The notes under the pieces were generated by a model. It made no database searches, was not told where the DNA came from, and saw nothing but the letters and a program-made list of their open reading frames with translations. From Trinickia soli (GTDB lineage: Bacteria > Pseudomonadota > Gammaproteobacteria > Burkholderiales > Burkholderiaceae): DNA of 64,000 nucleotides. Location: the NCBI RefSeq assembly GCF_002879855.1, contig NZ_PNYB01000010.1, positions 1 to 64,000 on the forward strand, written 5' to 3'. The position numbers were made by a program, and so were the translations under genes. Every line of letters begins with the position of its first letter. Within the stretch, counting starts at the first letter, position 1. Positions 17,702 to 26,172 of this stretch are shown piece after piece.

Positions 17702-19623
17702 TCCAACGCGGCTGCAACGAGTTCGGCAACGTCGAGCACTTCAGGCCGCGGACCCACCACGCCTTCGAGCATTGCGGTGCAGTTCGGGCAGCCCACGGCG
17801 ACGACGTCGGCGCCGATCGCCTTTGCATCGGCCATTCGAATATCGGGAATCCGCGCCTTGCCCGGGATATCCGTCAGCGGCGCACCGCCCCCGCCTCCGC
17901 AACAACGTCCGCGCATACCGTGACGCTCCATCTCGATCACCTTGATGCCGATCGATTTGAGCACGCGGCGCGGCGCCTCGGTCTCGCCGTTATAGCGACC
18001 CAGATAGCAAGGGTCGTGATAGGTGATGCGCTTATCCATCAACGGAGCCGAGGCCTTTGGCGAGAGCCGGCCCGATTGCACGAGTTCGAACACGACACTC
18101 GTGTGATGCTGAACCTCATAGCGCGTGCCGAAAGCACGGTACTCGTTTCTGAGGCTATGCATGACGTGCGGATCGGCTGTGACGATGCGCTTGAAATCGA
18201 GAGCACCGAGCGTCGCGATCATGCGCTTGGCCATGCGCTGAAACGTGGCTTCATCGCCGAGGCGTCGTGCGACATCGCCCGTATCGGCCTCCTCCCCGCC
18301 CAGTACCGCGAAGTCCACGCCGGCCTTGTTCAACACTTTGACGAGCGAGCGCAGCGTGCGTTGATAGCGCATATCGAACGCGCCCTCTCCCGCGATCAGC
18401 AGGACATCGACGGGCACGCCCGGTTGCGCGATGCGTGCATTGAGATCGACCGCCCAGTCGTAACGGGCTGCGATGTCGTAACCGCCCGCGCTGCCGGTCT
18501 CGCGCAGATTGGCGAGCACTTCGGGCGCCTTGCCCGGCAAATCCCCCTCGGTCAACGTCCGATTGCGGCGCATGTCGACGATCGCATCGACGTGTTCGAT
18601 CAGCATCGGGCACTCCTGGACGCACGCGCGACATGTCGTGCAGGACCAGATCGTGTCCGCTTCGATCAAGCCCGACACGATGGGCCCATTCGGTTGGCCG
18701 CCATGTTTGCCGACGGGGATGCCAGGCGTCGGGCTGCCGGCATAGGCCGCGTCGGTACCGCCCACCATGCCCGTGACGAGATCCTGAATCAGCTTCTTCG
18801 GGTTGAGCGGCTGGCCTGCCGCGAATGCGGGGCATGCTGCCTCGCACTTGCCGCATTGCACGCAGGCGTCGAAGCTCAGCAGCTGATTCCAGCGGAATTC
18901 AACGGGCTTGGCGACACCGTATTCGCGATGCTCGATATCCGGACGCTTCAGTGCGGTCGGCGGCGTGGCTTCCCCGTGGCCGGTATACGAATCGCGTGTC
19001 GCTGCGAAGCGTTCCTGGCGCGGATGAAACGCGAGATGAAGCAGGCCCGCGATCGCATGTTTCATCGGCCCGCCCTTGGCCGCGCCCATCGTCATCGCGA
19101 ATGCGCCGATCCCGATCAGCACCGCACAAATCACGGCGAACCCGCGCGACATAGCGCCCGCGGGCACGAGCGTGAACAGAAGGAGGCCCACTGCGAACGA
19201 CCCGAGCAGCCACGGCAGCGCGTTCCACGGTCCGCGCGACAAACGTGCAGGCACGTCTTTGGCATGACGGCGGCGCCAAACGAAGACAGCACCGATCAGC
19301 ATCGCCAATGCCGCGAGGAAGATCAGCTTGTCGAGCCACGGCGAGTAAATGCCGAGGCCGTAGTTGACGAAGACGAGCGCGAGCGCGGCGATCGCCCCGC
19401 CCGCCGTCGCCACGTGTGTCTTGGCGATATAGGGGTCGCGCGCGACGACATGGTGCAAATCGACGAAATAACGCTTCGGGATGGCGAACAGGTTCGACAC
19501 GCCGAACGCGCCAGGCGCAGTGGCGCGGCCGAGCCGCCAGTACGACGAACGTTTCGCAACGGCGAAGGCGAGTCCGGCCACGGACAGCCAGAGCAACACC
19601 GTAATGAGAAATGCCGGGCTCAT
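17698..19623 (-). CDS. dgcB: Dimethylglycine demethylation protein DgcB (membrane Fe-S oxidoreductase)
   Basis: A 641-residue protein with several N-terminal membrane helices (about residues 5-25, 72-92, 98-115, 135-155, 160-178). Two [4Fe-4S] ferredoxin motifs follow: C254-x2-C257-x2-C260-x3-C264 and C328-x2-C331-x2-C334-x3-C338. Two CCG-type cysteine domains come at the C-terminus (HDPCYLGRYN, GRCCGGGGG, GCPNC), as in HdrD and glycolate-oxidase iron-sulfur subunits. It likely links DgcA and ETF to the membrane electron chain. ATG 19623 is 2 bp after the dgcA stop. Confidence 0.93.
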   Translation of the reverse strand: MSPAFLITVLLWLSVAGLAFAVAKRSSYWRLGRATAPGAFGVSNLFAIPKRYFVDLHHVVARDPYIAKTHVATAGGAIAALALVFVNYGLGIYSPWLDKLIFLAALAMLIGAVFVWRRRHAKDVPARLSRGPWNALPWLLGSFAVGLLLFTLVPAGAMSRGFAVICAVLIGIGAFAMTMGAAKGGPMKHAIAGLLHLAFHPRQERFAATRDSYTGHGEATPPTALKRPDIEHREYGVAKPVEFRWNQLLSFDACVQCGKCEAACPAFAAGQPLNPKKLIQDLVTGMVGGTDAAYAGSPTPGIPVGKHGGQPNGPIVSGLIEADTIWSCTTCRACVQECPMLIEHVDAIVDMRRNRTLTEGDLPGKAPEVLANLRETGSAGGYDIAARYDWAVDLNARIAQPGVPVDVLLIAGEGAFDMRYQRTLRSLVKVLNKAGVDFAVLGGEEADTGDVARRLGDEATFQRMAKRMIATLGALDFKRIVTADPHVMHSLRNEYRAFGTRYEVQHHTSVVFELVQSGRLSPKASAPLMDKRITYHDPCYLGRYNGETEAPRRVLKSIGIKVIEMERHGMRGRCCGGGGGAPLTDIPGKARIPDIRMADAKAIGADVVAVGCPNCTAMLEGVVGPRPEVLDVAELVAAALE

Positions 19624-19625
19624 GA

Positions 19626-21689
19626 TCAGAAGTCCTTGCAAAGCCGCAGCGAGTCGTAGATCGCACCATGGATGTTGTGCATCGAGATGCAATCGCCCAC
19701 GCGAAACAGAACGAACCGGCCGTTACCCAATTCTTCGGATAAGCAGGGCTGAGCCTCGGCGGCAAAGAGCTTTTGAACGTCGATCTGCCCCCGGTTCAAC
19801 GATTCGGGTTTGAGCTTCCAATAAAGCAGATCGTTAGGCGTACTACCGTTTTCGATCACGACCTGATCGACGGCCCGTTCCTCCTGCTCCTCCGTATATT
19901 CGTTGCGCAGCACGGCGATCTTCTTGCCGTCTTCCTCGTAAACGCGATCGAGCCAGAAATTCGGCGTATGGATGACGCCCTGCGCGTAGAGGCGCCGGTA
20001 GAAGATCGGGAACGTCGTACCGCCGCAATCGTCCGCGACCTTGACGTCGGGCGTCACGATCTCGACTTTCGAGCCACGGCTCGAGATGAAATCCGCGACG
20101 CCCGCGCCCGCATGCGTGCTGACGCCGTCATAGACGAGCACGTTCTGCTTCGGTTCGACGCGTCCCGAAAGGATGTCCCACGAGCTGACCGCGAGCCCAT
20201 CGGCCACGCCCCAGGCCGCCACCTGATCGGAGAATGCGCGTCCACCGGTAGCGAGCACGATGATGTCGGGCTTCTCGGCCATGATCGCCTTTTCGTCAGC
20301 TTCGACGCCAAGCCGGCGGTCTACGCCCAGCCGCTTCGTTTCCATATCGAACCAACGCACGATACCGACCATCTGTTCGCGTTGCGGCGCCTTCGATGCC
20401 AGCACGATCTGGCCGCCCACCTCGCTGTTCTTCTCGAACAACACGACGTCGTGGCCGCGCGAGCGCGCCACGCGTGCGGCCTCCAATCCTGCGGGGCCCG
20501 CGCCGACGACCACGACCTTGCGCTTCGGCCCACGCGACTTTTCGATCACGTGCGGCATCGTCGCTTCACGCGACGTCGCGGCGTTCTGTACGCAGAGCAC
20601 GTCGAGGCCGTTGTACTGGCGGTCGATGCAGTAATTGGCGCCGACGCACTGCTTGATTTCGTCTTCGCGGCCGTCGCGGATCTTGATGACCATGTGCGGA
20701 TCGGCAATCTGCGCGCGCGTCATGCCGACGAGGTCGATCATCCCCGACGCGAGCAGGCGCTCGGCCTGCCCCGCGTCGCGAATGCTCTGTGCGTGCATGA
20801 CGGGAATGTTCACGACCGACTTGATGCCGGCGGCGAGATGCACGAACGGTTCAGGCGGCAGCGCCATCGGCGGCATGCAGTTGGCAAGCGTGTTGTGCGT
20901 ATCGGCGCCCGAGCCGATCACGCCGAGGTAATCGATGAGCCCCGTCTCCGACATTGCATGCGCGATTTCCTTGAGCTGCTCGTGATCGAGCCCGTCCTCA
21001 TGGAATTCGTCGCCGCACATGCGCAGGCCCACGACGAAATCGGGTCCGACCGCTTCGCGCACGGCCTGCAAGACTTCCACCCCGAAGCGGAGCCGATTGG
21101 CGAGGCTACCGCCCCATTCGTCGGTACGAAAGTTCGTGCGGGGGCTCCAGAACTGGTCGATCAAATGCTGGTGGGCGGCCGAGATCTCGACGCCGTCCAT
21201 GCCCGCCTGCTGCACGCGTTTGGCCGCCGCAGCGAAGTCCCCGATGATGCGGCGGATTTCCTCGACTTCGATGGTCTTCGCATTGCCCCGATGCACGGGC
21301 TCGCGCACGCCTGAGGGCGTCATCAGGTGCGGCCAATGTTCGCCGTGAAAGGCCGAGCGCCGCCCCATGTGCGTCGCCTGAATCATGATCTTCGCGCCAT
21401 GGCGATGCATCGTTTCCGCGAGGCGGTTCAAAGGATCGATCACGCGATCGGTCGAGAGATTGACCGACTTCCACCAGCCTTGCGGGCTATCGATCGATAC
21501 CGGGCTCGATCCGCCGCACACCGCCAGACCCACCCCGCCCTTCGCCTTTTCCTCGTAGTAGCGAATGTAACGATCGCCGGGCAAGCCGCCCGGCTCCGCA
21601 TAGACTTCCGCGTGCGCCGTGCTGACGATGCGATTGCGCAGCGTCAGCTTGTTCAGCGTCAAAGGTTTGAACAGATGGGGGTAGCGCAT
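19626..21689 (-). CDS. dgcA: Dimethylglycine demethylation protein DgcA
   Basis: A 687-residue flavoprotein of the trimethylamine-dehydrogenase/2,4-dienoyl-CoA-reductase group. It has an N-terminal FMN TIM barrel (to about residue 340), an iron-sulfur segment, then FAD/NAD-type Rossmann domains (VVVVGAGPAGLEAARVARSRG). It converts dimethylglycine to sarcosine together with DgcB. In the iron-sulfur segment CVGANYC the position that holds the second cluster Cys in trimethylamine dehydrogenase (CxxCxxC-x11-C) is Ala. The other three cysteines are present. First gene of the tight dgcA-dgcB-etfA-etfB unit. Confidence 0.93.
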   Translation of the reverse strand: MRYPHLFKPLTLNKLTLRNRIVSTAHAEVYAEPGGLPGDRYIRYYEEKAKGGVGLAVCGGSSPVSIDSPQGWWKSVNLSTDRVIDPLNRLAETMHRHGAKIMIQATHMGRRSAFHGEHWPHLMTPSGVREPVHRGNAKTIEVEEIRRIIGDFAAAAKRVQQAGMDGVEISAAHQHLIDQFWSPRTNFRTDEWGGSLANRLRFGVEVLQAVREAVGPDFVVGLRMCGDEFHEDGLDHEQLKEIAHAMSETGLIDYLGVIGSGADTHNTLANCMPPMALPPEPFVHLAAGIKSVVNIPVMHAQSIRDAGQAERLLASGMIDLVGMTRAQIADPHMVIKIRDGREDEIKQCVGANYCIDRQYNGLDVLCVQNAATSREATMPHVIEKSRGPKRKVVVVGAGPAGLEAARVARSRGHDVVLFEKNSEVGGQIVLASKAPQREQMVGIVRWFDMETKRLGVDRRLGVEADEKAIMAEKPDIIVLATGGRAFSDQVAAWGVADGLAVSSWDILSGRVEPKQNVLVYDGVSTHAGAGVADFISSRGSKVEIVTPDVKVADDCGGTTFPIFYRRLYAQGVIHTPNFWLDRVYEEDGKKIAVLRNEYTEEQEERAVDQVVIENGSTPNDLLYWKLKPESLNRGQIDVQKLFAAEAQPCLSEELGNGRFVLFRVGDCISMHNIHGAIYDSLRLCKDF

Positions 21690-21760
21690 GTCGATCGACC
21701 TCTAAACTATTCTGTGACTGGCTTCGATGCATGAATGCCGTAATGTCTGGCTTTCCGGCG

Positions 21761-21797
21761 TGTGCGCTTTCGTGCGCTTTATTGCGTTTTATTGCGC
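21761..21797. repeat. 10-bp phased direct repeats upstream of dgcA
   Basis: TGTGCGCTTT, CGTGCGCTTT, ATTGCGTTTT and ATTGCGC follow in a strict 10-bp period. They span the 3' end of the V4R-protein gene and the dgcA upstream region, about 70-108 bp before the dgcA start. The helical phasing could serve a regulator, or it may be chance repetition at the gene end. Confidence 0.5.
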
Positions 21798-22322
21798 CAG
21801 CGGCGAAACTTCGAACACGCAATAGTCATGGCCCTCGCCCGCGCATTGCGTCTCCTCCGATTGCGAGCGCGGCCCCTTGCTGCCGTTTGGATGCGTATCG
21901 TTGACCCAATCCATCGCTCCGGCGAACCAGCCGGCGAACATGTAGCAGAGCTTGCCTTCCTTCTCGGGCTGAGCCAGCACGAACGAAGAATGGCGCAGTT
22001 CGATGCGTGCGTATGCGCGAGCCGGATCGGCTTCGGCGATGTGGAACAGCCCCCAACCGCGCTGCGACAAGCGCTTCAGATAGTGCTCGAAGACAGCCAT
22101 GCCGGAGAGCCCGTGTTGCTTCGCTTCCTTATCGCACCAGTGGTAGGCCGATTTGTAGCCGGCGCGATAGAGAATGTCGGCATACGCCTCGCGACCCAGC
22201 GCCTCTTCGACGGCGACGTGATTGTTCGTAAAGAAATGACGCGGCACGTAAAGCATCGCCAGCGCGTCGGTAGTCCAGACACCGGTATCGGGATCGACGT
22301 TGATCGGAAGTTGCGGTTGCAT
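21789..22322 (-). CDS. DUF5943 / V4R-domain protein of the betaine demethylation cluster
   Basis: A 177-residue cytosolic protein. The C-terminal part ends ETQCAGEGHDYCVFEVSPL, the CxxxG-D/H-xxCxFxV signature of V4R (4-vinyl reductase-like) ligand-binding domains. The N-terminal part (MLYVPRHFFTNNHVAVEEALG) precedes a helical region with RAGYKSAYHWCDKEAKQHG. It is a stand-alone V4R protein without a catalytic or DNA-binding partner domain. Homologues sit next to dgcA in pseudomonads, but no function is established to my knowledge. It lies 99 bp upstream of dgcA and 39 bp after the dipeptidase-like gene. Confidence 0.85.
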   Translation of the reverse strand: MQPQLPINVDPDTGVWTTDALAMLYVPRHFFTNNHVAVEEALGREAYADILYRAGYKSAYHWCDKEAKQHGLSGMAVFEHYLKRLSQRGWGLFHIAEADPARAYARIELRHSSFVLAQPEKEGKLCYMFAGWFAGAMDWVNDTHPNGSKGPRSQSEETQCAGEGHDYCVFEVSPLAQ

Positions 22323-22361
22323 GAGAAAAGTCCCTGACTAAGCCAATTCGATAACGGCGCT

Positions 22362-23333
22362 CTATGCGCCCCACACTTCGCCAAACACGCGAACCCAGTT
22401 CTCGCCCATGATCTTGCGGATGCGCGTTTCGCTCCAACCGGCGCGCTCCATGGCCGCGGTCAGATTCGGAAATTCGCCGATGGTGCGGATGCCTTCGGGG
22501 TTGACGACCTTGCCGAAATTCGTCAGCCGGCGATAGCGCCCTTTGTCGTGCGTCAGCCAATCGAAGAAGTCGACGCTATAGCCTTGCGTGAAGTCGGTGC
22601 CGATGCCCACCGCGTCGTCGCCGATCAGGTTGACGACATAGTCGATCGCTTCGATATAGTCTTCGACCGTCGCGTCGATGCCACGCTTCAGGAACGGAGC
22701 AAACATCGTTACGCCGACGAAACCGCCCGCATCGGCGATTTCCTTCAGTTGCGCGTCGCTCTTGTTGCGCGGATGTTCCTTCAGGCCCGACGGCAGGCAG
22801 TGCGAATAGCAGACGGGCTTCTTCGAAAACGCGATCGCTTCGGAGGACGTGTTGCCGCCCACGTGCGAGAGATCGACCATGATGCCAACCCGATTCATCT
22901 CCGTGATCACCTCGCGGCCGAAATCCGACAGGCCGCCGTCACGCTCGTAGCATCCCGTACCCACGAGGTTTTGCGTGTTGTAGCAAAGCTGCACGACACG
23001 CACGCCCATGTCCGCGAACGCCTCGATGTAGCCGAGGTTGTCCTCAAATGCATGCGCGTTCTGGAAGCCGAGGATGACACCCGTCTTGTTCTCGCGCTTG
23101 GCTCGCTCGATGTCGGCGGTCGTGCGCACGAGCGTCAATATTTCGGCGTGCTCACGAATTTGTTGCTTCATGAGCGCGATGTTGTCGACGGTCTTGGCGA
23201 AGCTTTCCCAAACCGACACCGTACAGTTCGCGGCCGTGATGCCGCCCTTACGCATGTCTTCGAATACAGATCGTTCGAACTTGGAAATGTTCAGACCGTC
23301 GATGATGATGCTGGTCTCGTGCAAAGTGGCCAT
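22362..23333 (-). CDS. Membrane-dipeptidase-family (M19) protein, atypical metal site
   Basis: A 323-residue TIM-barrel protein of the renal dipeptidase family. The later motifs are kept: VDLSHVGGN (His), CYSHCLPSG...HPRN (His) and VGIGTDFTQG (Asp). The N-terminal zinc motif HxD (usually DGHND) reads DGLNI here, so both ligands seem to be lost. ATG 23333 has a GGAG ribosome site and is preferred over ATG 23375. Homologues are linked to dgcA in pseudomonads. The real substrate is unknown and dipeptide hydrolysis should not be assumed. Confidence 0.88.
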   Translation of the reverse strand: MATLHETSIIIDGLNISKFERSVFEDMRKGGITAANCTVSVWESFAKTVDNIALMKQQIREHAEILTLVRTTADIERAKRENKTGVILGFQNAHAFEDNLGYIEAFADMGVRVVQLCYNTQNLVGTGCYERDGGLSDFGREVITEMNRVGIMVDLSHVGGNTSSEAIAFSKKPVCYSHCLPSGLKEHPRNKSDAQLKEIADAGGFVGVTMFAPFLKRGIDATVEDYIEAIDYVVNLIGDDAVGIGTDFTQGYSVDFFDWLTHDKGRYRRLTNFGKVVNPEGIRTIGEFPNLTAAMERAGWSETRIRKIMGENWVRVFGEVWGA

Positions 23334-23426
23334 CGATTGCTCCGGGCGTGGGCTGGTCGAATTGAAATCTGACATTTGAAAATGAAGGCGCCGCGATCCG
23401 CATTTGATGGCGGATCGCGGCCTCAC

Positions 23427-24701
23427 TCAATAGATCGGGAACTGCTCGCAGAGCGCGAAGATTTCCTTACGCACGCGCTGCTCCGTTTCCGCATGGCCTT
23501 CCGGGTGACGCGTCAACGCATCGAATACTTCGAGGATCAGGCGGCCGATCTGCTGGAATTGCCCGACACCGAAGCCGCGCGTCGTGCCTGCCGGCGTACC
23601 GAGACGAATGCCCGATGTGATCGTCGGCTTCTCCGTATCGAACGGAATCCCGTTCTTGTTGCAGGTGATGCCTGCCCGCTCGAGCGCCGTCTCCACCTGC
23701 GTGCCCTTCAAGCCCTTCGGACGCAGATCGACGAGCAGCAGGTGATTGTCGGTGCCGCCGGTCACGAGATCGACTCCGCCTTCGCGCAGCACCGCACCCA
23801 GCGCCTGTGCGTTGGCCAGAACGCGATCGATGTAATGCGTAAAGCCGTCTTCGAGGGCTTCGCCGAAGGCCACGGCCTTTCCGGCGATCACATGCATCAG
23901 CGGCCCGCCTTGCAGCCCGGGGAATACGGCCGAATTGATCTTCTTGGCGATGTCCTCGTCATTGGTCAACACGAACCCGCCACGCGGGCCGCGCAGCGTC
24001 TTGTGGGTGGTGGACGTGACGACATGCGCGTGTTCGATCGGATTCGGATGGCGACCCGCGGCGATGATGCCGGCAATATGCGCCATGTCGACCATCAGCT
24101 TCGCACCGACGCGATCCGCGATGGCGCGAAAACGGGCGAAGTCGAGCACGCGGGGATAGGCCGAGAACCCTGCAATGATGAGGCTCGGGCGATGTTCGTC
24201 GGCCAGTGCTTCGATCCGGTCGTAATCGATCAACATCGTGTCGCGGCTCACGCCGTACTGAACGGCGTTGAACCACTTGCCGGAAAGCGCGGGTTTCGCG
24301 CCGTGCGTCAGGTGACCGCCCGCGTCGAGCGACATGCCGAGAACCGTATCGCCGGGTTTGGCCAGCGCCAGCATGACCGAACCGTTTGCCTGTGCGCCCG
24401 AATGCGGCTGCACGTTGGCAAACTGCGCACCGAACAACCGCTTGACGCGTTCGATCGCAAGCGCCTCGACTTCGTCGGCGAACTCGCATCCGCCGTAATA
24501 GCGCTTACCCGGATACCCTTCGGCATACTTATTCGTCAGCACAGAGCCCTGCGCTTCGAGCACGGCGCGCGAGACGATGTTCTCCGATGCGATCAGCTCG
24601 ACCTGCGACTGCTGCCGCTCGAGCTCTCTCAAGATCGACTCACGCACGGGCGCATCGCGTTCGGCAAGACTCTGCGTGAAAAACGGCTCAAGGTTCGACA
24701 T
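23427..24701 (-). CDS. glyA: Serine hydroxymethyltransferase (betaine-cluster copy)
   Basis: A 424-residue PLP enzyme that interconverts glycine plus methylene-THF and serine plus THF. Family blocks are [37 protein letters not shown] and the PLP-lysine segment [13 protein letters not shown]. Full length. As first gene of the unit running toward dgcA it supplies the glycine-to-serine step after sarcosine demethylation. It is probably a second, catabolic copy beside a housekeeping glyA elsewhere. A degenerate version of the proposed shared operator lies about 110 bp upstream. Confidence 0.95.
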   Translation of the reverse strand: MSNLEPFFTQSLAERDAPVRESILRELERQQSQVELIASENIVSRAVLEAQGSVLTNKYAEGYPGKRYYGGCEFADEVEALAIERVKRLFGAQFANVQPHSGAQANGSVMLALAKPGDTVLGMSLDAGGHLTHGAKPALSGKWFNAVQYGVSRDTMLIDYDRIEALADEHRPSLIIAGFSAYPRVLDFARFRAIADRVGAKLMVDMAHIAGIIAAGRHPNPIEHAHVVTSTTHKTLRGPRGGFVLTNDEDIAKKINSAVFPGLQGGPLMHVIAGKAVAFGEALEDGFTHYIDRVLANAQALGAVLREGGVDLVTGGTDNHLLLVDLRPKGLKGTQVETALERAGITCNKNGIPFDTEKPTITSGIRLGTPAGTTRGFGVGQFQQIGRLILEVFDALTRHPEGHAETEQRVRKEIFALCEQFPIY

Positions 24702-25154
24702 GGCGTATCCGTATTGATGGCGCGGCGCATTCCGGTGCTTCGACGCCCGCCGGCGTTCGTTGGCGATGGCTCTATTCTTGTCGTTCGCCTTTTTTACGGA
24801 TTGACGAATTCAGACGCGTTCTTTGCCTTTTCCGACACGCGCGTCCGTTTTGGACAAGTCGGATGCGTCGGACGGATGCGCGTACCGTCACCGCGCGGAC
24901 AGCCATGCGTCGAACCGGCGATTCGCCCGCAAGTCGGTTGCTGCTTCGCACCAATAAAGCGCAGGCGATACGCCGAGAAGTCCAACCGTGGCGCGCAGAC
25001 GGCACAATCGCGGTGCAACACACAACGGCATACGCGCCGACCCTAGGGTTAAGCCGTATGGCATGCCTATTGCGCTCGAACTCACAATGAAACGCGCCCT
25101 CGGCTCGACGAGACCCGCTGCGGCAATAGATCGGATTCGAAGGAACGCCCTCAC
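24702..25154. promoter_or_regulatory. Divergent glyA/gbdR control region
   Basis: 453 bp without a gene. It holds a degenerate copy of the proposed choline/betaine operator: AGAC at 24812 and CGACACGCGC at 24833, again 21 bp apart, with TTTGC between. A direct repeat of CGGATGCG follows (24860-24867 and 24873-24880, 13-bp period). These fit AraC-family half-sites, and GbdR-like activators are known to bind ahead of catabolic genes. No hairpin or riboswitch pattern is visible. Confidence 0.5.
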
Positions 25155-26165
25155 ATGTCGCCTGACCGCACTGCGTCGCTGTCAAATTTTGCATTCATGA
25201 CGCTGCCCAACTTCACGATGATCGCGTTCTCGAACGCGGTCGAAGTGCTCAGGATGGCGAACTATCTCAGCGGCCAGGATCTTTATCGGTGGACCGTCGT
25301 GAGTCCCGATGGCGGCCCTGTGACCGCCAGCAATGGCTTGGCCGTTGAAACCGTCCCGGTTTCGTCGCTCGAGCAATTGCCCGATGTCGTGTTCGTCTGC
25401 GGCGGCATCGACGTTCAGCATTCGACGACGAATACGCATTTGTCGGAACTGCGCCGATTCGCACGGTCGGGCGTCGCGCTCGGCAGCCTTTGCACCGGCA
25501 CCTATGCGCTCGCGCGCGCGGGGCTGCTCGACGGCTATGCCTGCGCGATCCATTGGGAGAACATGTCCGCGCTGAAGGAAGAGTTTCCCGGCACGCGTTT
25601 CTTGAAAGAGCTGTTCGTCATCGATCGCGACCGTATCACCTGCACGGGCGGCGTTGCGCCGCTCGATATGATGCTGCATCTGATCGCACCGCGAATCGGC
25701 ACGCCGCGCGTGACGCAGATTGCCGAGCAATTCATCGTCGAGCATGTGCGCGATACGAGCGCTCAACAACGGATGCCGCTCGTCGCGCGACTCGGTTCCG
25801 CGAACAAGTCGCTGTTCGAAGTGATCGCGTTGATGGAAAACAATATCGAAGAACCGCTTTCACGCGAGGAGCTCGCCCGGCTCGCGAATATGTCGCAGCG
25901 GCAACTTCAACGTTTGTTCAGAGAACATCTCGGCATGACGCCGACGCATTACTACCTCACGCTGAGGCTACGTCGCGCGCGCGAATTGCTGCTGCAAACC
26001 GATATGTCGATCATGCACATCACGATGGCGTGCGGCTTTCAATCGGCCTGTCACTTCAGCAAGAGCTATCGCGATGCGTTCGGCACTGCGCCTACACGCG
26101 AACGTCGCAAGCAGGTCGCGCCGTTCGCATGCGCGACGCCCGCGGAGGCTGCGCTGCACCTTTGA
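25155..26165 (+). CDS. gbdR: GbdR-type AraC transcriptional activator with DJ-1/GATase1-like domain
   Basis: A 336-residue regulator. The N-terminal half (about residues 8-185) is a GATase1-like ligand domain with the nucleophile-elbow block GSLCTGTYALARAGLL. The C-terminal half is an AraC double helix-turn-helix (LSREELARLANMSQRQLQRLF and HITMACGFQSACHFSKSYR). In Pseudomonas GbdR senses glycine betaine and dimethylglycine and activates gbc, dgc, sox and cbc genes. Location, divergent from glyA and the demethylation genes, supports the assignment. A close paralogue lies at 59956-60942. Confidence 0.88.
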   Translation: MSPDRTASLSNFAFMTLPNFTMIAFSNAVEVLRMANYLSGQDLYRWTVVSPDGGPVTASNGLAVETVPVSSLEQLPDVVFVCGGIDVQHSTTNTHLSELRRFARSGVALGSLCTGTYALARAGLLDGYACAIHWENMSALKEEFPGTRFLKELFVIDRDRITCTGGVAPLDMMLHLIAPRIGTPRVTQIAEQFIVEHVRDTSAQQRMPLVARLGSANKSLFEVIALMENNIEEPLSREELARLANMSQRQLQRLFREHLGMTPTHYYLTLRLRRARELLLQTDMSIMHITMACGFQSACHFSKSYRDAFGTAPTRERRKQVAPFACATPAEAALHL

Positions 26166-26172
26166 TCCCTGC

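Noticed and set aside
16280-17923. Long plus-strand open frame antisense to etfA
   Set aside because: Arginine-, alanine- and histidine-rich composition without family motifs; produced by GC-rich codon bias of the real minus-strand genes.
17920-19659. 579-codon plus-strand open frame antisense to dgcB
   Set aside because: It mirrors dgcB almost exactly and shows no recognisable domain. The iron-sulfur and CCG motifs on the other strand are decisive.
23376-25046. 556-codon plus-strand open frame over glyA
   Set aside because: Antisense shadow of an unmistakable serine hydroxymethyltransferase; no domain of its own.
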